A stretch of 64,000 bases of DNA from NCBI GenBank assembly GCA_031002005.1, contig JARYHS010008074.1, positions 265,795,930-265,859,929 of the forward strand, read 5' to 3'. Source of the DNA: Vandiemenella viatica. Lineage: Eukaryota > Arthropoda > Insecta > Orthoptera > Morabidae. The notes beneath the pieces were generated by a model. It was given only the letters and a program-made list of their open reading frames with translations. It searched no databases and had not been told where the DNA came from. Made by a program: the position numbers and the translations under genes. The first letter of the stretch is position 1. Every line of letters begins with the position of its first letter. Shown here in pieces: positions 23,120 to 33,200 of the stretch.

Positions 23120-26100
23120 AACTTGTAAGGGATTCATAATAGTACAGTACCTAACGGCACTTTATATAGCATTGTTTCTTTGGTTTCCAATCTTTCGAGA
23201 TCTTGTCGAATGGCTTCAATTTTGTTCGAGAATTTTTCAGCTATTTGAAATATTTCGGCTTGAATAGTTCGGATGATGGTGGCGGTATGAAGTTCTGTTG
23301 GAGTAAAGAAGTTGGCTTGTGTTATCATTCGCAGGCATTTATTTTGCACTCTCTGAATGTGCAGCATATTAGAATCACTCGTTACACCCCATACCTGCCA
23401 GCCATACAGGATGAACGGTTGGATGATTGATTTGTAAATGCGGATTTTTATAGTAAGTTTGAGATCGTTGCTCCTTAAAATTTGAGCGAGGTTCATTATA
23501 ACCGCAAGGTCCTTTTTTCTGTCAAGAACTTTTTGACGGAAAATCAGTTTATGATATGGTATTATCCCCAGGTACCATTGTTCCGTGAACCAGCTCTTGA
23601 AAGTATTGGCCATTTTTTTTTTTTGAATTTGGTCGGGTCGACCTTGACCTTGTTGTCCCTGCATCAGAGGTCGAAGACCTCAAGCTTCGTTAAGCGTTAA
23701 GAATGTTTCGTGCATGGGTCCCTCCGGACGAGAAGATTACAGTGTCGTCCGCGAATTGTACCTGTTGTCCGTAAGGTGGAGTTAAGATGTCATTAAGATA
23801 GATGCTGAAGAAGGGAGGTGCAACCATTGAACCTTGCAGAATTCCCGTGCGGATTATGAGTCCTGCAGACTTTTGGCAATCGACATGTACAAAGAACTGT
23901 TTATCTTGTAGATAGCTGGCAATGAGAGAAATAGAGCAGTTCCGGAGTTTTGTTTGTTGTTGGAGTTTCACGATGAGTTTGGTGTGTCAGACCTTGTCGT
24001 AAGCTTTTCAATATCGACAAAGACAGCTACAGCGGACTTGTTGCAGTTAAAACGTTTGCTGATATGTTCTCTAAGCCTTACTAGCTTACTAGTGGCCCCT
24101 AATTGACTTTTGAAGCCGAATTCCTATCGTCAGATTGTATGGTCAAATTTTAAGCTGGAGTTGATTATTTTTTGAAGTAACAGCTCCATTTATTTTGGAG
24201 GGCGTGGTAATCAGACTAATTGGTATGTAGTTGCTGGGGGTTTGATTGTCTTTCCCTCTTTTAGGTAGAGCGGCAGTTTTCCACGCCGATCGAATGTAAT
24301 GTTAAATCAGGCGGGCGTTGTAGATCTTGGTCAGTAAAACTATGCCTTTTCTACGCAGGTTTTTTAGGTGTTTTACTAATGCCGTCATTGCCAGGAGATT
24401 TTTTGGTGATTAGTTTGTTGATTATAGCCGTTACCTTTCTGGGAGTCGTTAATTCCCGTTGGTTGCCAGGTGGTCTATTTAGTTTTTCTTCTACCTGTTG
24501 GATTGTTCTAGTCACTTCTTGTTCGTCAGCTAGACTCTGTACGCCGAGCTGCAAAGTGTTCTGCCAGGAATTCCGCTTTTCCTAAAGGCAGAAAGCATTG
24601 CCTTGCGGTGCTTGTATAGGGAATTGTCTTCCCACAGTTCTTTCAAGGCACGGATTAGCTGCCAAGCATCCCTGTTTTATAATTACAGATGAAAAATTTT
24701 GTTCTCCCACCTTTCTGAACTTTTTTCCTTCAGTCGAGCAGTGAGTTGCGAACATAGTGACGATATCTCCAGCAGTTAGCGGGATCGCGGAAACATTGCC
24801 AAAGAGTTCTATAACGATTCCGGAGATATCTTAGATCTTCTAATATATCCGGAATTCCTTGTTATTGTTCAATGCTGAAGATGATCGTGACAATAGCTCT
24901 CCTTTACTGTGTTATTGAAATGGTTGATGGCCATCTTGATGTTTGTGGGAATGGTGACATTAAAGATAGTTTTAATTTTATTTTGTATCCGTCTTAAAAA
25001 CAAATTCCAATCTGTTTCCTTAACTCTTTTAATAGTGAAATTTGGTGAAATGAAGTTCCTGAGATGTAGAATAACTGGAATATGATCTGATTGTAGCTTG
25101 TCGTGAGATGTAGTTAGAGAGTAATGTTTTTGGTTAAGACGATATCTAGGACATCACGTTGTGCATGGTGGGTGTTTCGGATCTGTGTCGGCTCTATTGG
25201 TCCTAGAAACTCTATGTTTCTCCTTCTAGATGTAGCAGGAGTTCGCCTTTAGCGTTGGTTCTACGGGAGTTCCAAATATTGTGTATGCTATTTAAATCCC
25301 TTCCAATGATGATTTCGTTGCTTTTCGATAGGACTTCGTCAAAGTCGTGTTCAGTTAATACTCTATTTTGAGAAAGGTATATCGGTGTCAGTCGACGTGT
25401 CTTATTTGGTGTATATTTTAACTGCTGTAGCTTCCATTTCCAGCATATGAAGCCGAGTCAAGAGCTTTTGATTGCAATGGCCTAATCAGTTAATACGTTA
25501 TATTTAGAACGCTGGTTTTCTGACGGGGGATTACGTCAGTTTTGTGGCATTTGGAGAAATCTGTTTCCAGTTATTTTTTTCCCGGATATCTTTAGCTTTT
25601 CAAAAAGCAATGCTGATGTCACACCGTGATGGTGGAGTTCTGGCTATTATTTGAGCACGGGCATTACATCTTCCATAAAAGCGAAACTTATCTTTGGCAC
25701 TTTCCACTTTCCTCATTGTGCTGAGAAATTTTTTTATGTCGAGGAAGTCAACTTGCTCGCCTGATTCCTCTTCTTCTTCATGTATTCAATGTTTATTGCG
25801 CTGTCGTCTGGACTCTTTCAATGAATCGGCGAATGGGCTGTATCCTTCTGTTTTCCTTGTGGACGTTCCAGATTTTTTTTTTTTTTGGTGTGTGTGTAAG
25901 GTCTGATATGATTGTTGATATAGATTTGTGCATCACGTTCCTCTGTATTTTTGGTACGACGATTTTTCAAAAGTTTCAGAGCTTCGTCTTCTTTCTAATT
26001 TGTTTTTGACGGGAGTCAGGAGGCAGGGTGATCACCATGACAGTTAACACATTTTACCTTTCGACTGTATGACAGTTGACTGTTTTTACTTTGATATTGT

Positions 26101-26650
26101 CTAGCACATTTTACACACCTGCTTTGAAAGTTACAATAATTAGCTGAGTGACTATGCAGCTGACATTTGACTCATTGTGGTGGGCCACTTAGATTTTTGT
26201 GGCGTTCAATTCTGATTCACGTGTATAGAAGTGTGCGAACGTTGTAAATCACATCAGATTCTGTACCGGGATCAGGATCACGCTTAAGGTAGCTAGGTGT
26301 CTCAACACTCTAGTCCGTTTGTTTCTTTCCTTGAATTGATATACATAAAAAACTTTAGATCCCTTTGAAGTTAATTCTTCATTGTTGTTGTCAGCAGAGA
26401 TAGGGCATTTGGTGACTGAAATAGTCTATTTTTCTGGATAAAGTTTGTTAAAACTTCGTTTTCTTCTTTGTTTTGTACAAAGTATTTAATATATTCTCCA
26501 CTTAAGACAATCTGCAGTCCTCCTGTAAGTTATCCACTGATTATCTCGTTCAATTCCGTAGCACTTTAATTACCACTGGAGGAATTCTATCCCCTTTTAG
26601 GTAATGGGGCTGCAGCTGGTGGTGAGTCGGTTTCATTTGATACCTATTGT
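23120..26650 (-). mobile_element. Jockey-clade LINE, nearly full length but broken
   Basis: Read right to left on minus. At 26190-26030 there are gag zinc knuckles (CQLHSHSANYCNF, RCVKCA, KCVNCHGDHPAS), the CCHC array of jockey first open frames. At 25500-25230 lies an APE-type endonuclease block (NEIIIGRDLNSIHNIWNSRR). Frame 24351-24554 gives KKSPGNDGI. Frame 23690-23971 carries the polymerase core (GILQGSMVAPPFFSIYLND, then FADDTVIF). Frame 23134-23664 holds the C-terminal thumb region (RIYKSIIQPFILYGWQVWG, then IQRVQNKCLRMI). The order gag, endonuclease, reverse transcriptase is intact. The element copies itself by target-primed reverse transcription, but stops and frameshifts disable this copy. 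Sequence to about 27250 could be its 5' part. Confidence 0.85.
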
Positions 26651-29003
26651 TTGGAATTATCATTCACTATTACTACTTCTGTAGGTTTGACTTCGTACAA
26701 AGGAGTAAATCTGTTTTGAAACTCGATTTGAAGACTTATTTTCCTGATTTAAGATTGTATTTTTTGGTCTTTCAGACTTTAACACTTGCCTTTTGCGACA
26801 TGGAACCCCTTAGCGGGCTGTGGCAGGTTATTAGATTCCTTCAGAACTTCTTCTCTTCTGTAATATTGGTTTTTCTTCTGCCAGTGAGCTGGCTGATCAG
26901 ATTCGGAGCGTGAATAACCTGTGTAATCCGAATACTTTATGTTGGATCTGGAAGGGTATTCAAAATAGACTTCATTATTGCAGCCTGGCTTGAGCTTGAC
27001 GCCCGTCCCGAAGCCATTTAGTACACAAAACGCCTAACGCTTCTCGTGCACGCTTCTTGCCTAGCGAGGGTGTTGTTCTGTTTCCTCGTTAACACCGCTG
27101 GGTTGCCAGAATTAGTAACAACCTTAACATGCTCACCCAAGGGTTCCATTATAGCAAGAGGGGACCCTAGGGTGGTAAGTCGTTATAAGCCTGGTGGGGG
27201 AGAGTATCGAGGGAGCCCTGAGGCTGACTACAACAATGTTTTGAAGTAAGCTACTCACCCTCCCTATGCGGATTGGATAGCCCTATTGCCTTCATGATTT
27301 GCCGCAGGTTGCATATAGAGTTCACGTCTCATCGACGGAGGACAATTGCGTAGCTGCTGCTTACTTGAGCTACAGCCAACGTAATTAGCAGCATGCCTGT
27401 ATCCGTAGTTGCAGCATCTGGCATCTTGACGTTGTCAAATGCAATCAGTAATTTTGTGGGCATCCCCGCGTAGAACACCCTTCAACGCTTCCGTGCATCC
27501 ATATGTATAGTGTCAGAATTTCTGGCATTGAACAGGATTGCGTTATCACCTTTCAGTGGTAATCTGTTTTGAGACTGTAGGCATCTTCTTGTCGCGACAT
27601 GGTAGCATGGGCCCATAGTGGATACCCTCATCGTGAAGTGCTGTGGTGACTGCCGATAAGTCAGAGAGGCTGGATAGGATGATTTATAGACCGACGTGGT
27701 CTGGCCAGCTAAACGTGGGTAGCACTGCCATGCGCTCCAGCTACATTAGGAGGCTGCCGCAGATACCGGAATAATGTGTGACAATAGGAGGCACAGATTG
27801 AGGATCTTCTGGTCTTGAAGGAGTTGACATTATCGGCAGAGTGCTCAATGAAGTAGGGAAGAGCAGCAGGTCCAGGATCTCTGCCCATCACAGGGAGCTT
27901 GGCTCCACAGCTGCTTCTTCACACTTGAACTTACTGTTCATGGTGACAACAAATGGCTTTTGTTATGGGCAGAACGCCAGTTTCCTCGACGACTTGAATA
28001 ACTATCTGTCTTGGGCTACGCAATTTGAGACTTGCAGATTTACATGACCTGTCCATTTACTGGTCATTGAATCCGGCTCGCTGGCTACAGCTGAGGTCTT
28101 CAAGTCGTTCTTAAAAGCAAACTTAAATGGCAGCTGCAATGGCTGCTGACTACCGCGCTAATTTCGAATCTTTGTCGTCGTAGCCACACGTTTGAAATGT
28201 CGCTGACGTTTTCTACTCCCACATGGTTGTTTGTCTGAGAAGACTCTGCGTCTACTAAACTGAGAGTTGACTGGAGCACAGCTTATTCTGACCAAACAGC
28301 GCAAAGCAGAAAGGCCGAGGCACAAATCAGCATGTAGTAGACCGTTATTCGGAATCTGACTAACTTATCTCCATTTATACCCCTCAGCACCGAGATGTCA
28401 CTCTTGTATCGTGGGAACCTTTTTGGCATAATTATCTTAATTATATCTCTCATTACTTCTTAAATAGATAAATATATAAATTTAATAAAGTCTGTAACTA
28501 ACTAGATAAAGCAGAATTAATGTGCCATATTTCTCAGTCTTTAATATATATTTAGAATTCCAATTAACAAACTGTTCTATATTTGTTTCGTCTCGTATCT
28601 CGCAACTATGAAAATTTGTTGACCCATAGATAATCACTTAACATGTTGGTGTCCGTTCCTATAGATTTTCGATCACTTTCCAGAATGAAGTACCACATTA
28701 CTTATAATCGTGTCACCCGGGATTGTGGTTACTAGCTCATTGAAGCTTGGATGCCATTTATTCAAGCGTTCCGAGTTTTGTACTCTATGCCGTATTATAA
28801 AAAACTGTTACACGATGGCCTACCCATTGCCATGTCAACGTGTACTCTGCTGTATATACATTATATTTATTTTGTGGCATTTAATCTCTCATCTATACAA
28901 AGTTAAATTTTTTATCATTCAACAAATGCTACTTCTATTATTATAGGATGCACGCTTGCATTTTGCAAATGCATAATTTATTACATACATAAAAATAAAT
29001 GAA
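26651..29003. other. Mixed DNA, no gene recognised
   Basis: 27000-28330 is more GC-rich than its surroundings and may include the 5' region of the jockey-clade LINE or another decayed element. Short frames there (for example 27046-27249 plus, 27709-27891 minus) lack known domains. 28400-29000 is AT-rich and blank. Confidence 0.4.
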
Positions 29004-29050
29004 AAACCATCTGATGATGAACAATTTGTGTTAGAAACCGGTAATGGTTT
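29004..29050 (+). ncRNA. Hammerhead-ribozyme-like motif
   Basis: The parts occur in the required order. Stem I strand AAACCAT (29004-29010), core CTGATGA (29011-29017), a weak stem II with AACA/TGTT arms (29020-29023 and 29029-29032), core GAAAC (29034-29038) overlapping palindromic ACCGGT (29037-29042), an A (29043) as the cleavage-site H, and the stem I partner ATGGTTT (29044-29050), fully complementary over 7 bp. A self-complementary ACCGGT stem III is the layout described for minimal hammerheads of Penelope-like retroelements, which act as dimers. Stem II has a bulged G, so activity is uncertain. Confidence 0.55.
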
Positions 29051-29383
29051 ATTAACTATAAAACATCAAACAAACTGTGACTGGTTGCTGTTTTTTAATA
29101 TCAAGATATATCAAAGTAAAATTTGTTTCAAAGGTTGTCTGTGTTAATGCCGTCCTCCTTTTCGGCCCGACAGAACCTGTAATACTCATGTCCTTTACTT
29201 GTTTCTCTTTATCCCCTAAGAAGCTGAAACCAACAACTTGCAATGAAAATCACTATCCTCCATTAGACTTTTATGTTGTTAATTCTGACCAGTATCAGGG
29301 TTAGGTGGTATGTATAAATCTTTTCACTTAATAGTAAGTGTGTTATGTTAACTGGCAGTTTGATGCCCGCTGCTGAAGCACTT
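29051..29383. other. Intergenic DNA, no gene seen
   Basis: Directly follows the hammerhead-like motif and could be part of the same retroelement, but no coding domain is present. Confidence 0.35.
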
Positions 29384-29659
29384 TCACAAAGTTTGTAATG
29401 TTCTTCCTGTATTGCACCCTATAAACAAGTGATTAACATCACTTGCAACGTCTTCATCACAGTGGCAACGTGATGACTCCATCGCTTTAATTCTATACAG
29501 GGGCGAAGGAAACTTTAATCTAGCTATTTTAGCTATAAATTTGTTGATTAGCAGCTCTTTTGATGCCACTGGGAAGTTGTTATCCAAGGGAATCTTGATT
29601 CCATATTTCCCTGCAGTCTTTTTTAAGGAAGTTCCTTCACTTCTTCTTAAAGAACTCAC
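29384..29659 (-). mobile_element. LINE RNase H-type C-terminal fragment
   Basis: The minus frame ends with SSRCHCDEDVASDVNHLFIG then C, matching the SPLCxCG...DxNHLxxxC cysteine/histidine tail that follows RNase H in I/R1/jockey-type LINEs. Preceding residues (KFPSPLYRIKAMES) fit the linker. No polymerase is attached. Confidence 0.5.
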
Positions 29660-30406
29660 TGCGACATGATCTGCTTCTTACATTTTCCCGTGTGTGGCAA
29701 CATGTGCTTGTATTCATATATTAGTACAACTTCTTTGTTTATGTTGATGAGTTGATTGCAATTCAATATGGTTTTCACTGTCAACAAATCATTCCGATCG
29801 TTGTTCTTACAGGCTAAGATCTTTTATGAAGGTGATTCGGAGTTCGTTAGTATCAAAATGGCCAATTTGGAGGTCAGTAACCCATGTCGTAGAGCTTTCG
29901 CGATGGCCAACATTCCAGCATTACAAGCTATCTTTAGAAGTTTGTACATTCTTGAAACTTTTGCTTCGCGATAGTATAAGCGAACACTACTGCACTGTCT
30001 GACTTAGAACTATCATTTCAGACTTAAATAGCCTGAGACTGCTGTGACAAATATCTTATCAATAATTCATCATTAACTGTTGCATTTTCATTAAATGACG
30101 GATCAAAATGGACTATAATATTCAGAATAGTTGTCTTGTTATTCACTTCAAAGTAATATAGTTCACTAGAATTACTTACATATTCCTGCTATTATTTAGT
30201 TTTCTGGAAGAGGGTAATAGAGGTAGGTAGCTTTCTGTGTCTCCAATCCAGTTCACATAGGCATGATTCATTCAGGACCTCAATCTTTCTAATAAGTTTG
30301 CTGTTCTAAATTGTTATGTGTTTCAGTAAGAATTTTTAGGCAAGAAATTTTGGCCTTAATGACGTAAGGGCTCCGTTCCCTCCAACAGCAAAGTTTTAAT
30401 GCTTTG
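29660..30406. other. Intergenic DNA, no gene seen
   Basis: The frame 29756-29974 plus (72 codons) has no known domain. Nothing else recognised. Confidence 0.4.
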
Positions 30407-30467
30407 TATTGAAATTTGAGCTTTCTGGTAGCTCAGTGACTAAGGCGCTTGCTTTCAAAACGTTCGC

Positions 30468-30725
30468 GCCGGCCCTGGTAGCGTAGGGCTAGCGAGCTGC
30501 CTTCGCGTTGCCAGGGTCGCCGGTTCGAGTCCGGCCGCGGGCATGGGTGTTGTGTCAGTCCTGTGTTGTCCCTACTGAAAAACGATAATATAGTACAGAC
30601 AAATTCGAATAACCAAAGATAAAACTTACAAACGGCTGAGATGACAAAAAAAAGTGGCTAAATCTGTATGAAGGGTGCAGGATATTTTTAAAAAAAAAAA
30701 ATAAAAAAAAAAATAAAAAAAAAAA
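30468..30725 (+). mobile_element. SINE family S3 (tRNA-derived), inserted in SINE S2
   Basis: The head has an A-box-like TGGTAGCGTAGGGCTAGCGAG and a B-box GGTTCGAGTCC at about 30520, the two internal RNA polymerase III promoter boxes. The body ends in an A-rich tail with interspersed T (30690-30725). It is flanked by an exact 33-base duplication of the host SINE (30435-30467 and 30726-30758). It has no coding capacity and would rely on a LINE for movement. Confidence 0.85.
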
Positions 30726-30902
30726 AGTGACTAAGGCGCTTGCTTTCAAAACGTTCGCTACTCCTGCCCCGGGCACGAATCCCGGCAGGCGCAGGAATTT
30801 TGAGAGTTGTGTTTAATCATATGAGCTATGCCAGGACGCTCCGTGGTTCGGATTCCACGTTAAACTGTAGGTCCCAGAGGAAAGTCCTACCTCTGACACA
30901 AT

Positions 30903-32329
30903 AGGCCCGTTTACACGTACGCGCCAAACTGCCGGTCTGGAACGGCGCTCCGGACTGCCGCGCCGGAGTGTGAGGTTGGACCGTCGCTCCTGGAGCGTGC
31001 GACGAAAAATGGTCAACACTCCAGTCGCGCGCGCCAGGACTGCGGGTTAAAGCGTACGCGCCAAAAATGACCGTTATCCCATGGCGCGTGGACTTTCCGC
31101 CGGGTTGGAAAGTTTTGTAGACGGTCCAGCTTGCAACATTCGGTTTTTAGGTCGTCGTCGTTTTTGTTAGTTGTGCTTTTGTTTATAAGTGTATTTAAAA
31201 TATCCTCCAAAGAAATGACAAACTGAGCAATATGAGCTGCTTTACAATTTATTTATTTATTTATTATTTATTTTTTTTTTATTTTTTTTATTTTTTTATT
31301 TTTATTTTTGTACAGAAAGAATTAAATAAACAAAGTGTATATTGGCGGAAAGATGGCACGAAACTAGAGATCTATATGGACACATGCCTGTTTAGTGAGA
31401 GCAACGGGAAAATAAATGACCCAGATGATTTTAAAAATTGTCTACGAAACGACAGTTCCATATATAACTACATTTTAATAATAAGAATATTTTATTAAAT
31501 TGAAATGGAGCGCACGCTCCTGTGGCAATTTCCCTACACACCCAGCTTCCCCCTTTCCTGCACCCACCTACATTTGCCCTCTACAAATTGTAACTTTAAA
31601 TTCTTTCAATGTTTTTGGTAAATTGTTCATCATTTCCCTTTGTAGCTTATTCCAATACCTGACACCCTTACCTAAAAAGGTGAAGTTAACGTTAGTATCT
31701 CCACAAATATCAAAACAGGACACAGTCATGAGGAAGATCATAACTGCCGAGTAATGTTTCCCTCCTACTCTTCGTTTTTTGGCAACTGAAATATCCCTCC
31801 AAGATTTGAAATTGCTTGCATTTATTTTTCTCAGTTCTTTTCGAATTGCCGCCGAGTTTCTTGAATCCTTTCAGTGACGAAATCTTTGTTTTCACTTTCA
31901 CATACGTTTACCCTGCTGAATTCTACTAACTAATCATATTTACAATTTTTTTAAATTTTTATAATTGTAGTCATTTGATTTTTTTAACCTTCCACAAACA
32001 TAGAAAATTCAAGCTCTATAAATCCTTCCAAATTATCTCTTGACCACATTTCTCAAGTTTGAGATTTTTATCTGTTAAAGCAAGGTAAAGTTAAATAAAG
32101 TCGCCCAGAAATTCGAACCAACAACGAACTTGCACTGACGTATCAAGACTGCAGACCGACAATGCACGTGTAAACACGAGGCCCTGTTAGACCTGCGCGC
32201 CAGATGTGCGCATTCGGAGCGCGCGCCAGGCCTCTCTGACCACCGAGCATTTACACGTAAAGGATTGATCCGCGCGCCTGGAGCGTACGCTCCAAAACCG
32301 CCGGAAAAACCGTGCATGTAAACGGGCCT
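30903..32329. mobile_element. AGGCCC-ended DNA transposon, element 1 (Harbinger-like)
   Basis: It starts AGGCCCGTTTACAC and its right end read inward is AGGCCCGTTTACA. A 3-bp duplication AAT flanks it (30900-30902 and 32330-32332). Just inside both ends are GC-rich stretches with repeated CGCGCC and GCGTACGC motifs. A plus frame at about 31316-31490 reads SVYWRKDGTKLE and DPDDFKNCLRNDSSIYNYI, which loosely resembles the N-terminal region of PIF/Harbinger transposases, but no DDE triad is visible. The element carries a LINE fragment at 31498-31920 and sits inside SINE S2. It is non-autonomous now. Confidence 0.7.
31498..31920 (-). mobile_element. LINE 3' end (family L1x) inside AGGCCC element 1
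   Basis: On plus it opens with the palindromic hairpin GGAGC-GCAC-GCTCC (31507-31520) and TGTGGCAATTTCCCTACAC. The antisense of the family's C-terminal coding end follows (AATGTTTTTGGTAAATTGTT, TTATTCCAATACCTGACACC). It aligns closely with 59655-59850. It is 5' truncated. Confidence 0.75.
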
Positions 32330-32334
32330 AATGG

Positions 32335-32387
32335 CTTAGTATGCCTCCTTCGGGAGGATCCAACCAACCTTCGGGTTGTGGACTAAG
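32335..32387 (+). other. Three-way-junction RNA fold in the SINE S2 tail
   Basis: Two perfect hairpins share the very stable TTCG loop closed by C-G: CCTCC-TTCG-GGAGG (32344-32357) and CAACC-TTCG-GGTTG (32365-32378). They are enclosed by CTTAGT (32335-32340) pairing with ACTAAG (32382-32387). The result is a compact three-way junction in the transcript's 3' part. Confidence 0.7.
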
Positions 32388-32409
32388 TTAAGTTGTTTTA
32401 TTGAAATTT

Positions 32410-33200
32410 ATCAAGAAAGTCAAGAAGTCTTTTAGATGTAGACATAGGTAATTTAGGAGCGACCTTTAACTTATAAAGTGTGAAGGATACCCCACGTTGC
32501 TTCTGATGTAGCACGCATGATTTTTAGTGCTGAGTAACACTTACGAATCACCTGCTAGATTTTCTCATTCTATTTCATTTTACCATCAATCACTATCATA
32601 ATGTATTTAATGACTTTTTTTGAACAGAAAACATGACAGAATTGGTGAAGGGGCATAGCTCTTGTCAGGCTATAAAGTTCCAGTCTTTCAGTATGGTCAA
32701 CATTTCGTTTGAAGATAGCAACGTAGTCTATGATCGCCGAAATACCGTGTCAAAACCAACAGGATGCGTTCAGAAAGTTTCAAGACTGGTCTCAAAACAA
32801 ACCAAAAATTAGTAAACATTTTTGTACAGCGAAATAAAAGTCTTGATCTTTGGGCAACAAAAAATCACTGCCAGCGTTTTTTACATTGTTCATCGGCTCC
32901 CTGGAACTTTTCGCGACGAATGCTGTGAAGGCACCTCGTCGAATCTGCCTAGGCCACTGGAATCGTGTCGAATCGCTTCCCTTTCAGATCTCTCTTAATT
33001 CCGTAGAACAAAGAGAAGTTGCTAGGTGCTAGGTCGCGGCTGTAGGGTGTCTGCGGCAGTGTTACTACGTTGAACCTGGCCAAAACTTCGCTGTGGCGAG
33101 CTGCCGTCAACGGCAGGTATGCAGCCGCGCGCTGCCACTACATTCGACGGTAGTTTGGCCGCCTCAGTCCAGACAGTGGCCCATGTGGCCAGATGCGCGC
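32410..33200. other. Intergenic DNA, no gene seen
   Basis: From about 33090 the sequence becomes GC-rich (GCCGTCAACGGC, GCGCGCTGCC), which may be outer or subterminal sequence of the MADF-coding element to the right. No conserved frame. Confidence 0.4.

Larger units (their letters stand above)
30418..32398 (+). mobile_element. SINE family S2, copy 1, split by two later insertions
   Basis: The locus is flanked by an 11-bp duplication TATTGAAATTT (30407-30417 and 32399-32409). The sense strand is plus. A tRNA-like head has an A-box stretch TGGTAGCTCAGTGACTAAGG and a B-box-like GGCACGAATCCC. A body element TCCGTGGTTCGGATTCCACG and a structured tail (32335-32387) follow. Removing the SINE S3 insertion with one 33-bp repeat, and the AGGCCC element with one AAT, leaves about 260 bp, a normal SINE length. 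Related copies: 35499-35804 and 37273-37570. Confidence 0.85.
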
